Assembly: GCA_017476785.1 (NCBI GenBank)
Contig: JAFUZD010000073.1
Coordinates: 16,023-80,022, forward strand
Origin: Prevotella sp.
GTDB lineage: Bacteria; Bacteroidota; Bacteroidia; Bacteroidales; Bacteroidaceae
DNA: 64,000 nt
Reading direction: 5' to 3'
Shown: in pieces, positions 19,036 through 27,572 of the stretch
How positions within the stretch are numbered: the first letter of the stretch is position 1
Layout of the letters: each line of letters begins with the position of its first letter
Program-made: the position numbers and the translations under genes
The notes under the pieces: model-generated
What the model saw: the letters and a program-made list of their open reading frames with translations, nothing else
Database searches by the model: none
Told to the model about the DNA's origin: nothing

Positions 19036-19084
19036 TGCATCAATTTCGTGCAATTTATCACAAAAACTGCACGAAATTGATGCA
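19036..19084. repeat. perfect 17-bp inverted repeat downstream of mtn
   Basis: TGCATCAATTTCGTGCA (19036-19052) is the exact reverse complement of TGCACGAAATTGATGCA (19068-19084), with a 15-nt spacer. No T-run follows. It may be a hairpin at the 3' end of mtn or a repeat element. Confidence 0.6.
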
Positions 19085-19179
19085 AATTTAGTATCTTTTC
19101 TACGCGACTTTCCGCCCCATAGCCGAGGTTACAGAAAGACCGTGAGCAACGACAACAGGCACCTACCAGCCCGTGGACA

Positions 19180-19268
19180 ATCTTTCATCGTCACCGTTGC
19201 ACCCGACAAACATAAAGGCCGCCAACGATGCGCCCACCAACCAGCTGTACCATCATTATTCTTTTCAT
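19180..19268 (-). pseudogene. truncated remnant of a lipoprotein gene
   Basis: Begins MKRIMMVQLVGG, the same start as the genes at 20550 and 23594. After a frameshift it continues FMFVGCNGDDE, matching the lipobox region FVFVGCDGDDAE of the 23594 gene. Nothing of the rest of that gene remains. It lies directly downstream of the lipoprotein copy at 19292, in the same relation as in the 23.6-24.2 kb copy but on the opposite side of the duplication. Confidence 0.6.
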
Positions 19269-19291
19269 CGTTACCACATATATATTAATTT

Positions 19292-19879
19292 CTATTCCTG
19301 ACGTAAGTTTGCTTGGAAAACCTCGACACGCGTCTGAATGGTATCTGCAGTGCCAACGCTCAGTGTATCGTAGTCCGTCGTCCAAAAATCGAAGCACACC
19401 GTTCGCGACTGCCCACTGCCGTTGGGAGCCAAACGGAAGGTCAGTTCGCACAGAGAGCCGTCAAAACGGATGTCGTACCAATCGCCCACGATGCCCTCGC
19501 GCGGAAATCCCCAATGAGGGCGAGCCGGTGCCAGCCTCCACTTCACCTCCCTGTCGGCAGGCTCTTCGTACACGACGCCTACGGGCTCCGTGCGCTCCCG
19601 GCCGTTGACATAGAAACAGAACCAAGCAGAAGCACCCTTCTGCCGTAGCAGCGACGTGTCGGGCAGCTCCAACGGCAACCGCACTATGCCGCCCCGCCGC
19701 GGAATGGCATAGTCCACGCCGCGCACATTCCGCACATAAGGCCTCCTCTCGTCAATGAGCCCCGCATACCGCCGATACTCATAATGTCTCTTCGGCCCTA
19801 TCTCCTGCCCCGACCGGCAGCCGAGGCAGAGGATAAGAGCAAAGAGAATGACACTGTTGATTTGCAATTTATATTTCAT
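19292..19879 (-). CDS. BACON-like lipoprotein, copy A
   Basis: 195 aa. Lipoprotein signal ending LILCLGC (lipid attachment Cys near residue 21). The mature part has a strand pattern with IPRRGGIVRLPLEL early, DWYDIRFDGSL in the middle, then RLAPNGSGQSRTV and a terminal LRQE. The W...N-x-S/T-G-x-x-R...Q arrangement is that of BACON domains, so a surface carbohydrate- or mucin-binding role is possible. That is inference. Start chosen at MKYKLQINS because the frame from 19900 overlaps the upstream gene. About 95% identical to the protein at 23620-24207. Confidence 0.75.
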   Translation of the reverse strand: MKYKLQINSVILFALILCLGCRSGQEIGPKRHYEYRRYAGLIDERRPYVRNVRGVDYAIPRRGGIVRLPLELPDTSLLRQKGASAWFCFYVNGRERTEPVGVVYEEPADREVKWRLAPARPHWGFPREGIVGDWYDIRFDGSLCELTFRLAPNGSGQSRTVCFDFWTTDYDTLSVGTADTIQTRVEVFQANLRQE

Positions 19880-19896
19880 TTCTTTTACGTTTGAAT

Positions 19897-20550
19897 TCAC
19901 AGCCCGATAAGGCGGACGGTAAAGCGATAGTACGTATCGTCCTGCGGAGCAAACGAGCGCATCGGGATGCCGTCGACACTATGATGCCGATAGCTGTGGA
20001 AAAGGTCGTAGACGCCATAGCCGAAGCCGACGAACAGGCGATGCTCCGAGAAGTCGTGATACACGCCCACCTCGCCAAACACACCCGGCGAGAAGCCAGT
20101 GAAGACAAGTTTGCTGGGGTTGTCCTCGTAGCGGCCGTCGGGCTCATAGACAGTTCGCTCCAGCCCAATGCTCTCGAATGGCAACAAGTCGAACTGGAAC
20201 GTGCCACGCACATACAGGCCACTCTTCCAGACGACGGGCTGCGTCAGCGTGACACCGACATTGCCCACTAATTTCGTCATCGAGTCCTCACCTCCATAGT
20301 GCAGCGTCTCGCCACAATCTATATAAGTGTCGCCAGCTTCAAACAGCATACTATACAGCACGCCGCCGCTCGCCGACAGCATCAAGTGCTCGCCGAAACG
20401 CCAACTGTAGCCCAGATCAAAGCCGGCAGAAAAGACGTCTATATCATTAAAATACAGCCCGCCACTCATTTCTATCGAGCCCTTCGTCTGGGCTGATGAC
20501 GCCACACTCGCAACAGCCAGCAGCCCCACTAACATTATTCTTTTCATCAT
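19897..20550 (-). CDS. outer-membrane beta-barrel protein, function unknown
   Basis: 217 aa. Cleavable signal peptide (MKRIMLVGLLAVASVASSAQ, ending at an Ala-x-Ala-like site) and then alternating hydrophobic/polar strands rich in Gly and aromatic residues (GGLYFNDIDVFSAGFDLGY, HRLFVGFGYGVYDLF). The sequence ends in a strand reading YYRFTVRLIGL, as expected of a small barrel. Its 3' end is duplicated at 21706-21786. The signal peptide is shared with the lipoprotein gene at 22950-23594, a sign of recombination at gene ends. Confidence 0.65.
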   Translation of the reverse strand: MMKRIMLVGLLAVASVASSAQTKGSIEMSGGLYFNDIDVFSAGFDLGYSWRFGEHLMLSASGGVLYSMLFEAGDTYIDCGETLHYGGEDSMTKLVGNVGVTLTQPVVWKSGLYVRGTFQFDLLPFESIGLERTVYEPDGRYEDNPSKLVFTGFSPGVFGEVGVYHDFSEHRLFVGFGYGVYDLFHSYRHHSVDGIPMRSFAPQDDTYYRFTVRLIGL

Positions 20551-20577
20551 TTCGTGAATGAAGCTAATTTCTCCTTT

Positions 20578-21126
20578 TTACTCCTGCCGCAGCAGATAGA
20601 CGTACTCCACGTTCGTCTGGCCGTCGTCTTGCCCGTACACATAGTAGTCGAGGCATATCATCCGCTGCTTCCCCGTCGAGTTGGGGGCGAAGCGGCAGGC
20701 GCACGCCATCGTGGCCGTGTCCAAGCGGACGCTGTACCAGTCGCCCTGCAAGACGTAGCCAGAGCCGTCGGCCACAGGAGGATTCAGATACCAGATGTGG
20801 CGGAAGTCGCAGTCATCGGCATTCGGCCCACCGACCACCCGCGATGCATCCGGTCTGGCAGGCTCCCTCCCCTCCGTATAGCCAGTGACGTCAGCCTTCA
20901 CATATACCGCCCCGTCTTCCCCGTCGTGCTGCAGGGCAATGCGGATGGAGTCGCCGGCAGAAGGAACGGCATAGCTCAGCACCTGCACGTGGAAGGGGAT
21001 GCCGATGCGGACAAACGAGGTGTCCGACACCGCAACCAGCCGCACACCCGCAGGATGGCCCGCAAAGCAGAAAGAATGCAGGCCGAAGAACGCAAGAACA
21101 AACAGAATAGCGAATGGACGTCTCAT
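20578..21126 (-). CDS. BACON-like exported protein
   Basis: 182 aa. Signal peptide (residues 1-22) without a clear lipobox Cys. The mature part shows the same plan as the neighbouring lipoproteins: VLSYAVPSAGDSIRIAL, then GDWYSVRLDTATMACACRF, APNSTGKQRMICLDYYV and a final LLRQE. The second half is closely similar to the frameshifted gene just downstream (WYSV..DTATM.C.CRF.PN.TGKQR). Function unknown; a surface-binding role is inferred from the BACON-like pattern. Confidence 0.65.
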   Translation of the reverse strand: MRRPFAILFVLAFFGLHSFCFAGHPAGVRLVAVSDTSFVRIGIPFHVQVLSYAVPSAGDSIRIALQHDGEDGAVYVKADVTGYTEGREPARPDASRVVGGPNADDCDFRHIWYLNPPVADGSGYVLQGDWYSVRLDTATMACACRFAPNSTGKQRMICLDYYVYGQDDGQTNVEYVYLLRQE

Positions 21127-21141
21127 AGTACCTTTGTCAAT

Positions 21142-21689
21142 TTATTGCTGTCGCAGTTCATATATATAATGATTGTTCACAATGCCCTGATATTTCCCCG
21201 CCACGGAGTGCTGCAAGCGAATCGTCCGCTGCTTCCCCGTACGGTTGGGCGAAAAGCGGCAGACGCACTCCATCGTGGCTGTGTCCACCTGTACGCTGTA
21301 CCAATCGTCCGCCATCTTCGTCGACTCGCCGCCATCCGCCGCTTGAGGAGCCAAGTGCACCTCGTAGCTCTCGTCAAAGTTCCGTTCCATTCCGCCCTCA
21401 GCGCGCCGCTGATACCCATTCCCGCCGGTATAGACATAGACCGAAAGAAGAGAATTCAACTGCGGATGCTGCGCCGCGTGCTGCACTTCTCCAAGCAGAA
21501 GCGCAGCACGCCGCCGCCGGCGGGAATGTCATACTTAGACGTCTTCCAATCCTGCACCACCCCCTGCCCATAGCCGAGGTTATAGAAAGTCACCCGAGGC
21601 TCCTGCCGTATCTCCCTGCCCCCAGCACAGCCGAGGCAGAGGATAAGAGCAGAGAGTATGACGCTGTTGATTTGCAATTTATATTTCAT
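21142..21689 (-). pseudogene. frameshifted BACON-like lipoprotein
   Basis: The first part (MKYKLQINSVILSALILCLGC, residues 1-21, then KYDIPAGGGVLRFCLEK) is a normal lipoprotein start. Near 21490 the frame shifts; the rest (VYVYTGGNGYQ, DDWYSVQVDTATMECVCRF, SPNRTGKQRTI, YELRQQ) continues in another frame to 21142. Read in the first frame the protein ends at once after SIRS. Comparison with its paralogs shows that both parts belong to one gene. A sequencing error would also explain it. Confidence 0.7.
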
Positions 21690-21705
21690 TTCTTTACGTT
21701 TGAAT

Positions 21706-21786
21706 TCACAGCCCGATGAGCCGGACGGTGAAGCGATAGTACGTATCGTCGTGCGGAGCAAAGGAGCGCATCGGGATGCCGTCGAC
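21706..21786 (-). pseudogene. 3'-end remnant of the beta-barrel gene
   Basis: Encodes only the last 27 codons (ending TYYRFTVRLIGL and stop) of a beta-barrel gene like the one at 19897-20550, nearly identical at DNA level. With the following lipoprotein start it forms a duplicated block (19862-19978 and 21671-21786). The block joins the end of the 21795 gene abruptly at 21787. Confidence 0.75.
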
Positions 21787-21794
21787 GCGGGAAT

Positions 21795-22373
21795 CTACGT
21801 ACCCTTCTGTCTCAGAACAACCTCAAGATTATACGGCGAATGCCCGACATATTTCGGCGGGAACACAGCATATTGAAGACAGACCGTCCGCGGCCTTCCG
21901 CTCACATTGGGAGAGAAGCCGAGCACGAAACTATGCGTACCCGCATCATAGCGGAAGCGATACCAGCCGCCGAAGGATTTCGCCTCAGGATACGCTGAAC
22001 GAGAGGGAAAGCACTCACAGCAGAAGAAACCGCTGTAGGAATCCTTTACCATTGGTCCCTCCCCCAGCTCATATTCCCTACCATTCTCATAAATGAAGCA
22101 TTGCAGTCTGGCATACTCGGGCAGCTCGGGCAAATCAAACTGATCAGCCTTTATCGTCAACTGCCCACCATCCACAGGGACTGCATACTCCATTGATTTC
22201 CGGCAGACAACCACATCGCCGTTTTGGAAACTGTCCCTATGCAACGACACTTCGGGCACCAAAGCCAGTTCTTCACCAGATGAAGCAGCCATACGCCTTC
22301 CGCCCACGCACCCCGCCGACAGGAGGGCGATGGACACAATGCAGAGCCACTGTAATCGTCTGTTCATTCTCAC
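21795..22373 (-). CDS. BACON-like lipoprotein
   Basis: 192 aa. Lipobox SIALLSAGC with Cys near residue 22. The mature region follows the family plan: MEYAVPVDGGQLTIKAD, then GWYRFRYDAGTHSF, FSPNVSGRPRTVCLQYAVF and the end VVLRQKGT. It differs more from its neighbours than copies A and B do. Its start overlaps the stop of the gene at 22370 by 4 bp, so the two are probably cotranscribed. Confidence 0.7.
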   Translation of the reverse strand: MRMNRRLQWLCIVSIALLSAGCVGGRRMAASSGEELALVPEVSLHRDSFQNGDVVVCRKSMEYAVPVDGGQLTIKADQFDLPELPEYARLQCFIYENGREYELGEGPMVKDSYSGFFCCECFPSRSAYPEAKSFGGWYRFRYDAGTHSFVLGFSPNVSGRPRTVCLQYAVFPPKYVGHSPYNLEVVLRQKGT

Positions 22374-22921
22374 CGTCCTTTCTGCCGCATACAGATGCGG
22401 CCATAATTAATCACATAGCCATATCGCAGATAGACGTCATATTCTATACGCACCGTCCGCTGCCCACGGCTGTTGTTCGGGCGGAACCGACAAATAAACT
22501 CCTGCGCCGACTCGTCATAGCGAACGTCATACCAATCGCCCACAAGTCCCTCACGCGGGAAGCTGTCATCATTGGCTGGATATATGGTCCAAGAGAAGTT
22601 GCGGTCACTATTGTTCACCCTCATTCCCCACTCCACCCTGTACTCATTGTCGTTTGTATAGAAAAAGCAGCGACCTCGCGCATAGACAGGAGAACGCACA
22701 ACGTCATATTTATCCAAAGCAAACCTCAGCACACAGCCCTCGCTTGGAATCTCATAGTCCACCGTCTTCATTATTACTCTGGTCCGCCCATTGAATTCAT
22801 ATTCTGTGTGCTGCACCACAGGCAAGACCTCCTGTCCCGACCGGCAGCCGAGGCAGAGGAGGAGGACCGTGAACAACGCCAACAGGCACCGGCCAGTCCG
22901 TGGACCATCTTTCATCGTCAT
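22370..22921 (-). CDS. BACON-like lipoprotein
   Basis: About 183 aa from the Met at 22921 (MTMKDGPRTG); a start at 22915 is also possible. The lipobox LLLCLGC and the following RSGQE are shared with copies A and B. VDYEIPSEGCVLRFALDK, DWYDVRYDESAQEF, RPNNSRGQRTVRI and the last ICMRQKG fit the BACON-like pattern. A longer frame from 23011 would overlap the gene at 22950 and is not used. Confidence 0.7.
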   Translation of the reverse strand: MTMKDGPRTGRCLLALFTVLLLCLGCRSGQEVLPVVQHTEYEFNGRTRVIMKTVDYEIPSEGCVLRFALDKYDVVRSPVYARGRCFFYTNDNEYRVEWGMRVNNSDRNFSWTIYPANDDSFPREGLVGDWYDVRYDESAQEFICRFRPNNSRGQRTVRIEYDVYLRYGYVINYGRICMRQKGR

Positions 22922-22949
22922 ATCCCTGCTCTGAGAGAGAGGTACACTG

Positions 22950-23594
22950 TTACCATACCGGAGACAGCAGGCGGAAAGCCATATCCAGCGACAGCACATC
23001 ATCTGAAGCACTCACATTGTGAAACGTCCCACTGACGTGCCCATTCAGGCCATAGCCGTATGTAGTAACCGTCGTAGCGGCTGCGCCACCCTTCGTCTGG
23101 CGCCCGGCCGTAAGCTGCACAAAGTGGTCCACCCGCAGTGCCACGGGAGCCGAAGCGTCGGGGACATACACTCCACGCAGCACCCCCGCACCGTCGTACA
23201 CGCGCAGCGCACAGCCGTCAGCCTCCAGTGCAGCAGCGTCAGAGCTGGCGAAGCCCGTCCTGCCACCACTGATGAGACGCTCACCGTCCTGAGGGCGAAC
23301 CAGATGGAGCGACAGCAGCGTGCTACCCTCTGCGCCGTCCGTCAGCGGCACCGTCCATTCCAGAGCCGCCGCATCTGCAGAGCCACCGGCGAAGTAGGAG
23401 TCCACCTGCCACGTCCGTCCATACCCATCCGTATCCTGTACATTCAACGTCTGCTGCCCCAGCGTACCCGTCACACTACAATATTGCTCCGACTGCACCA
23501 AAGGCTGCTCAGCATCGTCACCGTCGCACCCGACAAACACTAAGGCTGCCACACTCACGACTGCCAGCAGCCCTACCCTCATTATTCTTTTCAT
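22950..23594 (-). CDS. lipoprotein of unknown function
   Basis: 214 aa. Starts MKRIMRVGLLAVVSVAALV and has a lipobox ending FVGC, followed by DGDD, an acidic stretch like known Bacteroidetes surface-export signals. The mature part is rich in Gly and Ala, without recognised motifs (SYFAGGSADAAALEWTV, GGRTGFASSDAAAL). A truncated relative of its N-terminus is left at 19180-19268. Because copy B lies just upstream and the remnant lies just downstream of copy A, this gene was part of the duplicated segment. Confidence 0.6.
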   Translation of the reverse strand: MKRIMRVGLLAVVSVAALVFVGCDGDDAEQPLVQSEQYCSVTGTLGQQTLNVQDTDGYGRTWQVDSYFAGGSADAAALEWTVPLTDGAEGSTLLSLHLVRPQDGERLISGGRTGFASSDAAALEADGCALRVYDGAGVLRGVYVPDASAPVALRVDHFVQLTAGRQTKGGAAATTVTTYGYGLNGHVSGTFHNVSASDDVLSLDMAFRLLSPVW

Positions 23595-23619
23595 CGTTAC
23601 TATATATATATATTAATTT

Positions 23620-24207
23620 CTATTCCTGACGTAAGTTTGCTTGGAAAACCTCGACACGCGTCTGAATAGTATCTGCAGTGCCAACGCTCAGCGTATCGTA
23701 GTCCGTCGTCCAAAAATCGAAGTACACCGTTCGCGACCGCCCACTGCCGTTGGGAGCCAAACGGAAGGTCAGCTCGCACAGAGAGTCGTCAAAACGGTTG
23801 TCGTACCAATCGCCCACGATGCCCTCGCGCGGAAATCCCCAATGAGGGTGAGCCGGTGCCAGCCTCCACTTCACCTCCCTGTCGGCAGGCTCTCCGTACA
23901 CGACGCCTACGGGCTCCGTGCGCTCCCGGCCGTTGACATAGAAATAGAACCAAGCAGAAGCATCCTTCTGCCGTAGCAGCGACGTGTCGGGCAGCTCCAA
24001 CGGCAACCGCACTATGCCACCCCGCCGCGGGATGTCATAGTCCACGCCGCGCACATTCCGCACATAAGGTCTCCTCTCGTCAATGAGCCCCGCATACCGC
24101 CGATACTCATAATGCCTCTTCGGCCCTATCTCCTGCCCCGACCGGCAGCCGAGGCAGAGGATAAGAGCAAAGAGTATGACGCCGTTGATTTGCAATTTAC
24201 TTCTCAT
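23620..24207 (-). CDS. BACON-like lipoprotein, copy B
   Basis: 195 aa, about 95% identical to the protein at 19292-19879, with the same lipobox LILCLGCRSGQ and the same end QANLRQE. The differences are single residues scattered over the length. The duplication extends into the downstream flank (shared ATATATATTAATTTC stretch). The start overlaps the stop of the C10 peptidase gene by 4 bp, suggesting one transcript. Confidence 0.75.
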   Translation of the reverse strand: MRSKLQINGVILFALILCLGCRSGQEIGPKRHYEYRRYAGLIDERRPYVRNVRGVDYDIPRRGGIVRLPLELPDTSLLRQKDASAWFYFYVNGRERTEPVGVVYGEPADREVKWRLAPAHPHWGFPREGIVGDWYDNRFDDSLCELTFRLAPNGSGRSRTVYFDFWTTDYDTLSVGTADTIQTRVEVFQANLRQE

Positions 24208-25475
24208 TTGTCAGGGACGAAATTAGTCATATACTTCATTTGTTTCTGTACATACACTTTTACATTGGTCTGTAATCCTGTATAATAATCATTATTATTT
24301 ATTGCACCGGGCATTGAGTCTCCAATAGAATTGGAACTTAGCATATAAAAATAGCCATTCGCTGTTCCACCCGTATTTCCCCAAACACAATGGAAATACG
24401 TATAATTCTGATTAAGCTTCGGTGTCAAATCGGTATCGTCAACAACATATTTTGCATATCCATCTATAACCCAAGAATGTCCATCGCCCTGCTTCGTTTG
24501 GTCATTTATTGTTATAGACGAAATTAAGAGAGGCCCACTGCCTGAAATCTTTGGACTTACAGCCTTCGCGTTTGTTAATATCGTAATAGCTTTCGCTTCA
24601 TCAAAATCTTTATAATCATCCGGGGCTTTATACCCCATTCCCATAAAAGCTCTTTTTACGCCAGCCATCGTAGCACTGCTTTCATCATTATAATTGATAT
24701 TCAACAATTCCTTCCTCCCCAACCAAGCCATTAAAAAAGCAACTTTATTATATGATTGCCCACGGTTCATTGACCTCCATAAGAAATGTGTTTTCCCTGC
24801 CGACTTCGGCCATTTATAATACGACATTATCTGAGCTACAGAAACAGCCGTACAACCCACAGGAGCATTCATCAGTTCTCCATTTTCATTCCGAATCAAT
24901 GGGCAGCTATCGTTGTAAGGAGCCAACTGTCCCCATCGCCGTGCGCCCATAGAAAGAAGCGGAGAGACTTGCGCTCCCGTTATATATTTGCGCCCATCAA
25001 ATATATAGGTCGAAGGGTTGCTGCTGGCTGTTGCAGCTTTATATTTCAAGTTCTCAAAGAATAACGCCAGCGGCTTGTTATCAATAGTATCCTGCATATA
25101 CAGACTGCCAGTATCAGAAAAGGCATAGATAGGCAGCATACGGCGGTCGGCAGAAAGGAGGGCAAAGCCACGCTCATCCTCATAGTTTACCAAATAGAAA
25201 CTGCCATCAACGGCATCGGACGCAGAACGGGTACGGGGCACCAACGTAATCAGTGAGGCACTCTTCACGCGTCGAGCCTCCCCTGAACGTGTTGTCTCGC
25301 TCTCCAGCCCTGACAAGAACCTGTCTGCCGTAGCCAATGCCTCATCCAAGCTAACGTGATAGTCATTTGATTCTATTTCATCAACAACTTCTACCATACG
25401 GTCATCATCTGTACACGCTGCAAAATTAGCTATTAAACATAAGATTGCAACTATAACTGTCATCTTTTTCATCAT
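24204..25475 (-). CDS. C10-family cysteine peptidase (streptopain/interpain type), lipoprotein
   Basis: 423 aa. Lipoprotein signal with Cys21 followed by TDDD. A propeptide of about 150 residues includes SFYLVNYEDERGFALLSAD, the Spi/inhibitor-like prodomain motif. In the catalytic domain Cys208 lies in APVGCTAVSVAQIM and His333 in GDGHSWVIDGY. Streptopain-type enzymes degrade host proteins; interpain of Prevotella intermedia is a relative. This one lacks long C-terminal domains. The gene is more AT-rich than its neighbours, which may indicate separate acquisition. It precedes a BACON-like gene. Confidence 0.9.
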   Translation of the reverse strand: MMKKMTVIVAILCLIANFAACTDDDRMVEVVDEIESNDYHVSLDEALATADRFLSGLESETTRSGEARRVKSASLITLVPRTRSASDAVDGSFYLVNYEDERGFALLSADRRMLPIYAFSDTGSLYMQDTIDNKPLALFFENLKYKAATASSNPSTYIFDGRKYITGAQVSPLLSMGARRWGQLAPYNDSCPLIRNENGELMNAPVGCTAVSVAQIMSYYKWPKSAGKTHFLWRSMNRGQSYNKVAFLMAWLGRKELLNINYNDESSATMAGVKRAFMGMGYKAPDDYKDFDEAKAITILTNAKAVSPKISGSGPLLISSITINDQTKQGDGHSWVIDGYAKYVVDDTDLTPKLNQNYTYFHCVWGNTGGTANGYFYMLSSNSIGDSMPGAINNNDYYTGLQTNVKVYVQKQMKYMTNFVPDK

Positions 25476-25548
25476 TTTTAATGTTTTATAATATTGTTCA
25501 ACGAATTCATTTAATTAAAACACTTGTGTCGTATAACTGTCACAAAAA

Positions 25549-25899
25549 TCAATCCATCTGTTCGACATTTACGGTATTCTGATCGTCTGTTACTTCAAGC
25601 AATAGCGAACCGGAAGTATCAGGCAAATCAATGGCCGTCTCATCCGTTTGACTGACAGCGACCTGCTCTGTAAACACTGTACGCCCCATTATGTCCCTAA
25701 TGCTGACGTCAATCTGCCCAACTTGCTTTCCGGGTATAACATAAATTGTCTTGTTGTTTTCAGCCCAACTCGCTTCTACCTTAATCTCCGTATTGATAGG
25801 GGGATTTGAATCGGGGCGTCTCACCACTACTTTGTGTTTTCCTGCCATACCCTGTTGCACAGCAAGAATTGCTACAAAAATAAGAAATCGTCTTTTCAT
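25549..25899 (-). CDS. DUF3244-domain exported protein
   Basis: 116 aa from the Met at 25899 (MKRRFLIFVAIL, a signal peptide ending near GMAG). The rest is one small beta-sandwich-like domain (VSIRDIMGRTVFTEQVAV, SGSLLLEVTDDQ), the DUF3244 pattern. This domain is common in Prevotella next to, or fused to, C10 peptidases, where it resembles a secretion- or adhesion-type module. Here it is a separate gene upstream of the peptidase. Confidence 0.75.
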   Translation of the reverse strand: MKRRFLIFVAILAVQQGMAGKHKVVVRRPDSNPPINTEIKVEASWAENNKTIYVIPGKQVGQIDVSIRDIMGRTVFTEQVAVSQTDETAIDLPDTSGSLLLEVTDDQNTVNVEQMD

Positions 25900-26027
25900 A
25901 ATTTTAACTATATGATTTTGTAAAACGACGCAAAGGTCTGACAAAATCACCAAAAAAGAATGAAAATGGAGTTTACAAATAGTTAACAAGTAATCCTTTC
26001 ACGCCTACCGGAAAGAATATCAACGAC

Positions 26028-27563
26028 TTAGAAATTCATCAAAAACTCATCAAACTGCTTGGGCGTGCCCTTTTCGCCCGTAAGTTTCTGGTACATCCTG
26101 CATCGTATTAACGAAATTGCGGCTTTCGTCTTGAATAGCATCGTGGCTATGGCTGCGGGTTGGATACCGATTTTTACCAGACAGCACACACGCAATTCTG
26201 TCTCGCTCAAGTCAACCAACTCAAGTAGTCGACGCACAAATCCATTATAGACCTTATTAATATGGGAAGTCAGTTCGTCCCATTCATCATCATTCAGCCG
26301 AAAATCTTCCTTCCCGGCATACATCCGTATGCGCATATACAAATCAGACTCCAAAAATTCCATTTGAGCGTGAGCTATCCGTATATCCTCGCAGCGTTCT
26401 CGATATTTGCGATAAAACCAAAACGCCAGACTTGCCACCACAAGAAGCACCAGCAGTCCCACCAGTAGTATTTCTATGCGGCGCTTCTCCTTGCTGATAG
26501 CATCTCGTTCTACCTCTATTTGTTTATAGTTATACTGCGCTTTGATTTTCTTTAGCTTACTGTCTTTGTCGAGTTTTCCTACTGAATCACAGAGCGACGT
26601 GAAGTGTCTGTAACCACGGAGGGCTGCCACCACATTCCCACGGGTAACCTCGATATCTGCCAGTTGCTTCCAATATACTCGCTCCGCATAGATGTTATAG
26701 GGGGTATTGGCAACTTTTTCAAAGTAATAAGCTGCCGAATCCAATTGGTTTATTCCATAATAGTAATAAGCCCGGTTATCATCGTTCAGTCCGCTGGCAT
26801 CCATCAGTTCTGCTGCCTTTGCATAGTCTTCAAGCTGGATATACAAGTCTATCAGATTTCTCTTGGCATAGGGAACAATCTTGTCGCTGTCGGGCAGACA
26901 GCGGGCAAGCGAGACAGATTCTTTATAAGAAGCCACGGCACTGTCGGCTTTATCCAATATCGTATAGGCTCGCCCCATCCTAAAAGCAGCCAATGCCATC
27001 TGGAGCGTATCGCCATTCTGCTTGGCCAACGTATAATATTGCCGATATAGCGCAGGACAGTCTTCATACATTTCGTGATGCAGATACAAGTCACCCTCTT
27101 TGCAGCATATCCAGCTAAGTAGTCGCATATCCTTCGATTCTTCTGCAATACTCTTTGCGTGCAAATAATAGTTTAACGCAGAAGGCATATCATCCACATC
27201 CCGACAGGCAATGCCAGCATACAACAATGCACGGGCATACTTCTGCTTAGGACCATTCGTCTCATAATAATCACAAAGATTGCGAATCAACCCAAAGCTG
27301 TCCAATGGTTCTGCACGCTTGTCTTGCATCCCGATGCGCAGCAGCTGGTAGTACATTCGGACGGCTCGGGGCTGCTGGCTGTCGGTGGGGGCATAGGCGG
27401 CGAGCAGGCTGTCGGCGGCGGGATAATCGCCGCGCATCATTGCGCTGTCGGCTTCGACGAGCTGGGCAGGATAGCGGGGCTCGCCGCAAGATACTGCTGC
27501 CGCCACTGTCACAATGGTGACGGCGACGGCGGCAGCTATACAATATAAGGTGGAGCGCAGCAC
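26028..27563 (-). CDS. TPR-repeat membrane protein with C-terminal helix-turn-helix-like region
   Basis: 511 aa. A signal or anchor segment with SCGEP (possible lipobox Cys), TPR-like helical repeats over about residues 35-340, one transmembrane helix (EILLVGLLVLLVVASLAFW, about 365-385) and a cytoplasmic part with VDLSETELRVCCLVKIG and AIATMLFKTKAAISLIR. The latter looks like a LuxR/two-component-type HTH. Proteins of this build are frequent next to secreted peptidases in Prevotella and are presumed regulators. Placed upstream of DUF3244 and C10, it could control them. Confidence 0.7.
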   Translation of the reverse strand: MLRSTLYCIAAAVAVTIVTVAAAVSCGEPRYPAQLVEADSAMMRGDYPAADSLLAAYAPTDSQQPRAVRMYYQLLRIGMQDKRAEPLDSFGLIRNLCDYYETNGPKQKYARALLYAGIACRDVDDMPSALNYYLHAKSIAEESKDMRLLSWICCKEGDLYLHHEMYEDCPALYRQYYTLAKQNGDTLQMALAAFRMGRAYTILDKADSAVASYKESVSLARCLPDSDKIVPYAKRNLIDLYIQLEDYAKAAELMDASGLNDDNRAYYYYGINQLDSAAYYFEKVANTPYNIYAERVYWKQLADIEVTRGNVVAALRGYRHFTSLCDSVGKLDKDSKLKKIKAQYNYKQIEVERDAISKEKRRIEILLVGLLVLLVVASLAFWFYRKYRERCEDIRIAHAQMEFLESDLYMRIRMYAGKEDFRLNDDEWDELTSHINKVYNGFVRRLLELVDLSETELRVCCLVKIGIQPAAIATMLFKTKAAISLIRCRMYQKLTGEKGTPKQFDEFLMNF

Positions 27564-27572
27564 TGCTTCCTC

